A DNA stretch of 49,150 bases from Fragilaria crotonensis (lineage: Eukaryota > Bacillariophyta > Fragilariophyceae > Fragilariales > Fragilariaceae): contig JAKSYS010000484.1 in assembly GCA_022925895.1 (NCBI GenBank), positions 1-49,150 on the forward strand, written 5' to 3'. The notes below the pieces were generated by a model. The model saw only the letters and a program-made list of their open reading frames with translations. It was not told the origin of the DNA and did no database searches. Shown here one piece after another: positions 42,118 to 49,150 of this stretch; within the stretch, counting starts at the first letter, position 1; every line of letters begins with the position of its first letter. Made by a program: the position numbers and the translations under genes.

Positions 42118-42479
42118 GGTGAATGTAAGTAGTACAAATGTGTAGATATGTAGAGGAACAATAGGAGGGAAGTAAAGGCCTTTACTTTGTGTGTTAATGG
42201 AAGTTGTAGATGTAGAATAATGAGAATAGAAGTGGGGGAACCAAATGATGAAAAAGTGAGGTGCAGATGAGACTCCGAGGCTAATGTAGATGGCATCCGA
42301 TTTAGTACCAGGGGTCGTGTGTAGACCGGTACGTAGAAATGAGATGGCATCTACATTAGGCCGGATGGCATCTCAAATTCAAATGGTTACGCGGGACAAG
42401 AGGTCTGATTCTCAGGAGCTAGTGTTGTGACGGAAAGTGGTCAGACGACTCATGACGGTGCAACAGTAGATCTCTATCA
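41979..42479 (-). repeat. 5' LTR (501 bp), carries the promoter and the start codon
   Basis: Matches 30932-31426 except for three substitutions and four small indels. On the minus strand a pyrimidine-rich leader (about 42190-42120) precedes the ATG at 42117. I see no certain TATA box. Confidence 0.95.
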
Positions 42480-42484
42480 AACAT
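42480..42484. repeat. Target-site duplication, right copy (AACAT)
   Basis: AACAT directly after the CA end of the right LTR, identical to 30927-30931. Confidence 0.95.
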
Positions 42485-42859
42485 CTTGTACTACCAGTAC
42501 AAGTACTCCATTTTATGTGCGGGTTGCGGATTGGAAGAAAAGGTTGCCCTCACAACCAAGGCGACAGGCACTGAGACCGCACTCCGGAAGAATTTACATG
42601 ACAGCATGACGTACAAATATTTCGAGTACTTGCCGTTTTGTCGACATTGACGATGCCTATCTCCCGCACCTAAGTCCCCATTCCACTGCTCCTCTAACAT
42701 GAGCATAGATCCATTCTGATTATCAAGCACACTCCTTCCTTCAAGATTCAAGAATTTTTGCTCGCAAACAAAGCTGCCCACGTCGGACCATAGCATCACC
42801 GGAAACTGCCTTGACACCATGACGACCGAACGACGAAGCTTCGTGTCCTCGTCATAAGT
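42485..42859 (+). promoter_or_regulatory. Upstream region of the GT25-like gene
   Basis: 375 bases between the copia insertion and the GT25-like start codon. GTAC words cluster at 42488-42510. No TATA box is evident. Before the insertion this was continuous with 30577-30931. Confidence 0.4.
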
Positions 42860-44017
42860 ATGGGCGGTCCCAGAATGAAGGCGATTGAAACCATGTTTTC
42901 CAGTTTCGCAGACGATTTCGACCCACCGGTTTTCTGTCCTGGAATTCCAGCTCGGTCGATACGAGCACGATCTGAACTCTTTCGAGTCGCTCATGAAATT
43001 GGCCTTGTTCCAAGTATCGAATGGGAAGCTCTGCAAGACGGATTCAAGAATCCATTGTACCAAGCACATCCAAATCGTTTCTTTGAATGCCTTCAACATG
43101 TACCTGTTGTCGACACGACGTCAGTCACCTTGGGTCAACGAATGGGCAGTGCGAGCGATGTCCAAGTACACTATTCAGTCGAATTGTGGCGCAAAAGCAA
43201 GGGTCTGAATCGCGGGAGGAGTGTCCTGGCTTGCCTTCTGGCGCATTTGCAGGCCATGAAACGGCTGGTCGACCAAGATTTTGATTTGATTGTGGAAGAC
43301 AACGTACGACTGTGTCACGATGCGGCGCGACGAATGTGGGAAACCAAGGAAGCGAGCGAATTGGAAGAATGTCATTTGCGGTACTATGGATGGTTAGGAT
43401 CGTTGCCGAATCTTGAATGGGTGTTCGATGTACACTCGGAACGGTCCGGATTGTCGAATGCACACGACAAGGCGTTCTACTTTCCAGTTCCCGAGGATTT
43501 TCACGACGTAGATGACGTCGCGGGGGGTAAAGGAGTCGAGCATTCACATTCTTCGCAATCAACCGCGCATCAAACGCCGGGAGGTACTCCCATTTGGGGT
43601 GCCTATTCGTATTGGATTTCCAAAACAGGGTTCGAGGCATTGTTGCAAAGATTGCGATGCGATGTGGGAGCTATGTTATGGAAAGGCAAACGAATGCGTA
43701 CCTACGCTGTGAAGCCCATCGACAAAGTGATGCCTCGTCAAATTGTGGCCTTGTTGGGACGTTCGGCTGTACATGTGACGCGACAGCCCGCCATGTTTCG
43801 AGCACCAATGCTGCCGAGCAAAATCCACGCACAGTGGGATCCCGAGTTTTGCAAATCTACCCACTATCAACTCGCACGAACCGATCTGTCATGGAACGAC
43901 GTGTGGTTGACGCCGTTAGAGCAGAAGATTGTGGATCGTCATGAAGCGAGTGGCGAATGGTGCACAGTGTCGCAAATGCAAGACAACTCGGGCCAGGAAG
44001 AAACAGAGGAAAATTAA
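42860..44017 (+). CDS. Glycosyltransferase family 25-like protein
   Basis: Intronless, 385 residues, ATG at 42860. The central pattern matches GT25 (LPS-type) glycosyltransferases: a helix with a conserved His (LACLLAHLQAMKRL, about 123-136); then the acidic motif DLIVEDNVRL (about 142-151), corresponding to the metal/nucleotide-sugar binding EDD, here EDN; and PIWGAYSYWISKTGFEALL (about 244-262), corresponding to the family's GTxAYxIS segment. There is no signal peptide or membrane helix, so cytosolic or peripheral Golgi location is open. GT25 enzymes transfer galactose or glucose to lipid-sugar or collagen-like acceptors; the acceptor here is unknown. The frame is intact, unlike its neighbours. 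The family call is by motif memory; a remote glycosyltransferase-A fold of another family is the main alternative. Confidence 0.6.
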   Translation: MGGPRMKAIETMFSSFADDFDPPVFCPGIPARSIRARSELFRVAHEIGLVPSIEWEALQDGFKNPLYQAHPNRFFECLQHVPVVDTTSVTLGQRMGSASDVQVHYSVELWRKSKGLNRGRSVLACLLAHLQAMKRLVDQDFDLIVEDNVRLCHDAARRMWETKEASELEECHLRYYGWLGSLPNLEWVFDVHSERSGLSNAHDKAFYFPVPEDFHDVDDVAGGKGVEHSHSSQSTAHQTPGGTPIWGAYSYWISKTGFEALLQRLRCDVGAMLWKGKRMRTYAVKPIDKVMPRQIVALLGRSAVHVTRQPAMFRAPMLPSKIHAQWDPEFCKSTHYQLARTDLSWNDVWLTPLEQKIVDRHEASGEWCTVSQMQDNSGQEETEEN

Positions 44018-44741
44018 GTGAAAGCTTTGTTTTTGGGATTGTCCATGAACTTAGTGGCTAGCAATTGGCGTTATTCGTCGGGCTGGTCAATCAGGTTATA
44101 CGAATCACACGACGCGCAGAATGGAAATGCTAACAATACCGTTCGTCACGACGCGTGCTACGACGCTGATTGTTCATCATAATTCAGACGTCATAGAGTG
44201 TTAGAAGGACACTTATCGATGGCTGTAATCTAAAATAGAGTTTTAGATTACAATTTGGTGCTGCGAGTAAACCTTTCCGGAACCCAGGACTCTACTGTAC
44301 GGTGTAAGAGTTCTGGATTACAGTGCTACGATCTACGGTACTCTACTCGGAAGTGCTTGACACTTCCCACTTCCCAATGTCATACCAGTATGAGAATCCA
44401 CGCAGCCTGCGCGTTTTTCGGACGAAAGATGTGCCGATTGAGATCACTGCACTATCCACTATCCACTCTATCCGTGATGTAGGGACTACTGTACCTGCCT
44501 GCTGCGAGTATACAGTAGAAGTGGAAGGTCCTTTCGTCTCTCTTCGAGTTTGTGCGGTGACGGGCACTCTTGCTGGTTATCATTGGTTGCTGTTTGCCGT
44601 CATTGCTGCTGCTTCAACAAGGTGCTACTAGTAGCTCTCAAGTCTCCAGTTCAGCAGTCTACCATTCTCGACAGTTCTACCAGCGCTACAGAGCAGCATA
44701 CAGCGTACACACACATACACACTCACAGATATCCTTCCATC
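44018..44741. other. Intergenic region between GT25-like gene and CCT5, with a small perfect hairpin
   Basis: A perfect 12 bp inverted repeat with a 5-base loop lies at 44224-44252 (TGTAATCTAAAA, TAGAG, TTTTAGATTACA). GTAC words occur at 44290-44345. The last 60 bases before the CCT5 start are CA-rich (ACACACATACACACTC), probably the 5' untranslated region. No gene is seen. Confidence 0.45.
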
Positions 44742-46487
44742 ATGTCCATGGTTTACGATGAATACGGTCGGCCCTTCATCATTTGAAGGAGCAACAGGCG
44801 AAATCGCGGGTGAAGGGCCTCGATGCGACCCGTGCCAACATCTTGGCGGCACGCAGTATTTCCAACATTCTTAGGTCGTCCTTGGGACCCAAGGGTATGG
44901 ACAAGATGCTCGTGTCTCAAGATGGCGATGTTACAATTACGAACGACGGTGCCACCATTATGAATCGCATGGAAGTTCATCACGAAGTCGCCAAGCTTTT
45001 GGTGGAATTGTCCCAGTCACAAGATGACGAAATCGGCGACGGAACGACAGGTGTCGTTGTGTTGGCTGGTGCCCTGTTGGAACAGGCAGAAAAGCTTTTG
45101 CAAAAGGGAATTCATCCGGTTCGCATTGCGCAGGGATTCGAATCAGCGACGACCATTGCGGTGGCCAAGTTGCAGGATATTGCCGATACCTTGGATAACC
45201 AACAGGACACCCTGCTGCAGACGGCAAAGACAACTTTGAATTCCAAAATTCTCCACAACCACCGTGACAAAATGGCGCAAATTGCAGTCCAGGCAGTCTT
45301 GAAAGTGGCAGACATCGAACGCAGAGAAGTCAATTTCGAACAAATCAGGGTGGAGGGCAAGACCGGTGGCTCCCTCGAGGAAACTGAACTTGTTAATGGC
45401 CTCGTCATCGACAAGGATATCTCCCATCCGCAAATGCCAAAGACTATCAAGGATGCCAGAATATGCATCCTTACCTGTCCTTTGAACCGCCCAAGCCGAA
45501 AACTAAGCACAAGGTGAGTTTCCGAAGAGAGCAATGTGAAGTTTCGAAGAGAGCAATGTGAAGTTTCCGAAGAGAGCAATGTGCGCGGCTATTATGTGCC
45601 GCCTGAATTCTTGGAAAAGTACTAACGCATGTCGCGATTCCTAAATCAAATCCTTTACAGTTGAATATTTCGTCGGCGGAAGATTACAAAAACTCTACAC
45701 TCAGGAGCAAGAGTATTTCAAGGATATGGTACAACGCGTCAAGGACTCGAACGCAAACGTCGTTCTCTGTCAGTGGGGTTTCGACGACGAAGCCAATCAT
45801 TTGCTCTTGCAGAATAATCTAGTCGCTGTACGTTGGGTTGGCGGTATCGAAATCGAACATTTGGCCATGGCCACCGGTGCTCGCATTGTTCCACGCTTCG
45901 AAGAACTCTCTGAAGACAAGCTCGGTACAGCCGGTACTGTCCGCGAAATATCATTTGGCACTGGCAAGAAGGAACGTATGTTGGTTTTTGAAGACTGTGC
46001 CAACTCCAGTGCTATTACAGTCTTGGTCAGAGGAGGCAATAAGATGATTGTCGAAGAAGCCAAGCGTTCCTTGCATGACGCAATGTGCGTCGTCCGCAAT
46101 CTCATTAGGGACTCACGCGTCGTGTACGGCGGAGGAAGTGCTGAGATCGCGTGCTCGCTTGCCATCCGCCAAGTGGCGGATGACACATCTGGCGTCGATC
46201 AGTACGCTATTCGTGCCTTTGCGGATGCCCTGGAAGACATACCCATGGCGCTGGCCGAGAATTGCGGTTTATCACCTATGGAAGAGGTCGCTAATTTGAA
46301 GGCACGGCAAGTCTGCCTCAAGTCGAGTCACATTGGGCTTTCGGTAGACGGAGGTTGTGCCGACATGAAAGAGTTGGGTGTCTTTGAAACCCTCATTGGG
46401 AAGCAGCAACAGTTCCAGCTGGCAAGTCAGGTTGTCAAGATGATTCTCAAGATCGATGATGTCATTTCGGGAGGGCAATACCAGTGA
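44742..46487 (+). CDS. CCT5: T-complex protein 1 subunit epsilon (CCT5), with three single-base frame breaks
   Basis: The N-terminus [14 protein letters not shown] and the ATPase motifs [23 protein letters not shown] and [18 protein letters not shown] are those of the eukaryotic chaperonin CCT, subunit epsilon. The body carries [40 protein letters not shown] and the ending [18 protein letters not shown] folds actin, tubulin and other proteins in the cytosol. Two exons: 44742-45513 and 45661-46487. The intron 45514-45660 has GTGAGT, a TACTAAC branch site (about 45620) and CAG. Allowing for three missing bases the product is about 533 residues, normal for CCT. The frame breaks are at about 44783 (after FII, TTTG), 45479 (before [11 protein letters not shown]) and 45693 (in an A-run of EDYKK). 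All are deletions at or beside homopolymers in otherwise conserved text, suggesting sequence error; a recent pseudogene is the alternative. Confidence 0.93.
45518..45583 (+). repeat. Three tandem 22-23 bp units in the CCT5 intron
   Basis: The unit GTTTCCGAAGAGAGCAATGT plus GAA occurs three times directly after the splice donor. The middle unit has lost one C. Most of the 147-base intron's first half is this repeat. Confidence 0.85.
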
Positions 46488-47233
46488 GGGCAAAATCAAC
46501 TAGATTTGGGACGTGTGTAGGTAGATGATTAAAACATTCGACTATTGGGCACTACGAAGGCAGAGTCGTCGACAAAGTCTCAATACACAACCTGGCGAAA
46601 GGCTAGCAAATGGATTATTCTTCACTCTGGTCACGCTCGCGATCATATTGATGACGAACAGTTCCATTCGGGAAGATCGGAGATCATTTCCCGACTTCTT
46701 TCTCGACCAAAATCATATTAGTCCAATGCAGCCTCCATCTCCCGACCACTTTGAAGGCGTTTGAATGTTTGAATATCACATTGCTTCCCGAATAGGATCT
46801 AGATGTGCTGCCTTCACGACTCGTTAATCGCCATTGCTCGACACAGGGCGCCGTGAAGATGGATGCTACGTTCGTACTGCTAACAACTGACTGGTCACAA
46901 TGGGTGCAACAGTCTCAAGTTATGAAGCTTGAGCACACTTCGTAAAGCGTGCGCTTTGGGATGATGCTAGGCAGTTGCTCTTCGGAAGTCCCATCTGAAG
47001 GGTTTTTTCGGTTGGCGAGTGCGGCGTTTCTCGAACGAGCGAGATTGATTTCGTCACCATTCTCACTGCCGGAGAGGCGAGGCCTTTTGCCTGATTGCTA
47101 TGTTACGCACTATATATCCGTGCTTCCTTTTGCCGGCGAAAAATTTGCGGAAGTTTGCATTCACTTCAGTGAACGTCGAGTCGCACCTTCGCCCATCACA
47201 TGCAGTATGCGTCCAGACGCTAATCGCAGGCAA
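46488..47233. other. Intergenic region between CCT5 and the SAP/ZZ gene
   Basis: An ATG-started frame at 46525-46764 (79 codons, with a hydrophobic stretch GLFFTLVTLAIILM) lies 37 bases after CCT5. It has no recognised family and is probably within the 3' untranslated region. A further open frame at 46949-47266 has no protein character. Nothing else is seen. Confidence 0.3.
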
Positions 47234-49150
47234 TTAATAAGCCATGCCCCCACTATAAAAACATGACTCCTCATGCTCACGATCGTGATTATGACGGATA
47301 GATGATGCGTTCGGCAGATGAAGAAAAGCCACATCTGGAACTACTCCAACTGACCAGCATTTATCGATATCGGGCTGCACACTGTAGAATACCAGTCCGT
47401 TTATCGCTGATTCTTGATCAGCCCACATGTCATCTGGGTCGTGATCGAAAACGTTCTTCCAGAAAAAGAGATATCGCGCTCTTTCATTCGCATCATGAGA
47501 TGTCTTCCACGTTGAATCAAACTCTTTCTTCGGCGGACCCTCCCAGCGGCTTCCAACTGAACACCATACCGTATATCCTTTGAGCGTGTTTCCATTGGAG
47601 TCTAGACTTTCATCTGGAGGGCAGATTATGGACATTCCAAAATGTTCGCTGGCGCGGTCAATCATGCTTTGTTCTTCAGTTTCTCTTTCCTGGGCTAGCT
47701 GCATCATAATACGTTGCTCCCTCTCTCTTTCTTCTTTAAGGAGCATTCTATTACGTTCACGTTCTTGGCGCTCCTCAGTCTCTCCTCGTGTCATGTTTTT
47801 GTCATGAAAGCAAAACGACAAATATCAAAGTCACAATTTTCACATGTCCACTGGATGGGGTGGCTAATTCCACAATGCTCGCAGCGTGCATCACGTGACT
47901 TGCCATTCATCATAAGTGTCATTGTATTGGCTAAAGGATGGGAGTGGATCCTGGGATAGTCGTGCACATGAAGGACTCTTTGCGATTCAATTTCCTTTTC
48001 TCGCCTCTTGTTCGCAAGTTCACGTTGTTCCTCAAGCATCTTGACTTTCAAGGCCTCGATCTCTTTCCATGCTCGTGTTCCTGTTAGATGGATCGACCCA
48101 TCCGAGGAGTAGCGACAAGAGGTCAGCTTTTGTCCGCGGCAAGCTCTGAAGAACATAGCCACGACAAACGGCCTCTTCTTTAAGCATCGCAAAGGTCAAT
48201 TTTGCGCTGATGCAGTGGCTCCACGGCCTTCTCTGCGATCGTTGGACTTTTGAAACTCTTTACTACTCGAGGTGGTGTCCGATTGCACGCGATTTCCGAA
48301 CCGGAAGCAGGGTGCAAACCGCCGATATGACGGGATTTATCTTCCGCGTTTTCCAAAGCAGAAGTCAAATCAGTTGACGTAGGTTCACTTTCAGCAGAGG
48401 CCAAACTCTCGATCACATTGTCAACTGACCCTGAGTTTTCGGTTGTTAAGTGGTTCCTGGTCGGAGTTGAGTTCGCTACTGTAACAGGGACACTGTGAAT
48501 GACTTGCTGGTGCTCATTTGAGTTTGCTAACTGCAATGATGAGGAATTTCCTGCGCTTAATGTCACCGTGTTGCATGACGCCTTGCTGCAAGTGCCTTTC
48601 CTGTTCTTAGGAGGTGGAGTGCTTTCTTGGCCTTATTTGTTTTCTTAGCGACTTGCTCTTTGCTCTTTGTTAGCCTCGGTTGGGTGGTCTTCGTCGGTGA
48701 TTCCGCAGCCAAGGTAAATGCATGGGTGGCGGAAGTATTGGTTGGTTTAGACTCGGCGGTCACTATTGCCTGTTCCATTGAAGGTGGCGTATCGGTTGAA
48801 CTTCCTGTCGACTTTGTTGCGGACGATATCTTCAAAGATGCCGCAGCCTTTGGCTTCTCAGCATAAGCTGACGGCGAAAGTGAAATCGTGCTCGATGTTT
48901 TCGTATCCGAGGAAGATTCAGGAATTGAGGTGTTGTCAATCACAGCAGTTGAGGCTACCTTGACAGCTTGTGACTCGCGTCGCGTCGACGGTGAAACTTC
49001 TTCAGTACCCGCTGCCGGCGACAATACTAATGATGACGACTTGTTGGTCACAACGTGCTTCAACTTCGATGTAGAATTCCCTTCCTTCGCCGTCTTCATT
49101 TTATTCGTGGCAGAAACTTTGCCAGCGTTGGTTGAGATTAATTCGGCAGA
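47234..49150 (-). CDS. SAP-like and ZZ-like zinc-finger protein with coiled coil, partial, frame-broken
   Basis: Reads right to left. The frame is open through the window edge (SAELISTNAGKVSATNK before the ATG at 49099), so the N-terminus may lie outside. First comes a Ser/Thr/Ala-rich disordered region (49150 to about 48200). Then a SAP-like segment LKEEAVCRGYVLQSLPRTKA (about 48185-48125), a charged coiled coil (EIEALKVKMLEEQRELANKR), and a zinc-binding segment CEHCGISHPIQWTCENCDFD continuing IC..C (about 47910-47815), like a ZZ finger. A second coiled coil of Arg/Glu repeats follows, then a C-terminal domain GYTVWCSVGSRWEGPP to GLVFYSVQP. The pieces lie in successive frames (breaks near 48625, 48195, 48115 and 47815, the last at a T-run). 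SAP domains bind DNA, ZZ fingers bind protein tails; the actual role is unknown. Similar proteins seem to recur in diatoms, by memory only. Confidence 0.6.

Larger units (their letters stand above)
30932..42479 (-). mobile_element. Full-length giant Ty1/copia (CoDi-like) LTR retrotransposon, 11.5 kb
   Basis: LTRs start TGACAG and end ATCA, are 495 and 501 bp, and are flanked by the perfect 5 bp duplication AACAT. The element is transcribed on the minus strand: 5' LTR 41979-42479, primer-binding site, coding region, polypurine tract, 3' LTR 30932-31426. Domain order capsid, CCHC knuckle, protease, integrase, reverse transcriptase, RNase H is that of Ty1/copia, with integrase before RT. The LTRs differ by three substitutions and four indels totalling 6 bp, so the insertion is young. 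Six single-base frame breaks divide the coding region (about 40740, 39420, 38825, 33905, 31980 and 31650). Without them it would be one open frame from 42117 to 31437. Ordinary copia elements are 5-6 kb; the excess is upstream of the capsid. Confidence 0.97.

Noticed and set aside
42491-43099. 202-codon minus-strand frame overlapping the GT25-like gene start
   Set aside because: No recognisable domain and mostly antisense to the better supported plus-strand gene; its 5' part lies opposite the conserved N-terminus.
1-49150. CRISPR arrays, rRNA genes, riboswitches, bacterial operators
   Set aside because: None seen. The tandem repeats present lack regular unique spacers, and the gene structure is eukaryotic.

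Overview
The window looks like nuclear DNA of a diatom, most likely a pennate one. The evidence is intron-poor eukaryotic genes with GT-AG introns (one with a perfect TACTAAC branch site), membrane proteins with diatom-style PSxxPS stalks and leucine-rich repeats, a CoDi-like Ty1/copia retrotransposon, PIF/Harbinger transposases of the kind abundant in diatoms, and a CCT chaperonin subunit. The species is my guess (Seminavis or a relative) and cannot be settled by eye. I see no bacterial operons, CRISPR arrays, rRNA or convincing tRNA genes.

Layout. 1-2.6 kb: a broken Harbinger transposase at the left edge and a 1.16 kb element with about 235 bp terminal inverted repeats (TIRs). 2.68-5.74 kb (+): an intact DEAH-type helicase with two CCCH zinc fingers and a C-terminal BMT5-like (DUF2431) domain. 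5.83-8.85 kb (-): a two-exon membrane protein with a PSxxPS stalk and LRRs. 8.9-14.9 kb: GTAC-rich intergenic DNA with relics of an ALP1-like Harbinger transposase and a copia RNase H. 14.88-16.36 kb (-): a second membrane protein of the same plan but without LRRs. 16.4-22.2 kb: gene-poor DNA holding a 748 bp Stowaway-like element with TA duplications, a 442 bp hAT-like element with a perfect 8 bp duplication, a 335 bp hairpin, a 26 bp CRE-type palindrome and a degenerate AACG-type microsatellite. 22.2-26.4 kb: a complete but dead Harbinger element with TIRs and two convergent genes. 26.7-28.4 kb: a decayed ORF of a dispersed repeat family. 29.8-30.6 kb (-): a small gene whose N-terminus looks lipid-modified.

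30.93-42.48 kb (-): a full-length 11.5 kb Ty1/copia element with 495/501 bp LTRs, perfect AACAT duplications, a primer-binding site and a polypurine tract. Its coding sequence begins inside the 5' LTR and carries about 1,850 codons ahead of the capsid domain. It sits in a divergent promoter region of about 730 bp, between the small gene at 30.6 kb and a GT25-like glycosyltransferase at 42.86 kb (+). 44.74-46.49 kb (+): CCT5. 47.2-49.15 kb (-): a SAP-like/ZZ-like zinc-finger protein cut by the right edge.

A theme of the right-hand third is single-base frame breaks. CCT5 has three, the SAP/ZZ gene about four, the young copia element six and the small gene at 30 kb about two or three. They often fall at or beside short homopolymers, in proteins that otherwise look conserved. 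Uncorrected sequencing indels are the simplest explanation, so the word pseudogene should be used cautiously there. The Harbinger and ALP1-like relics also carry in-frame stops, and one has a lost catalytic residue, so those are truly decayed.
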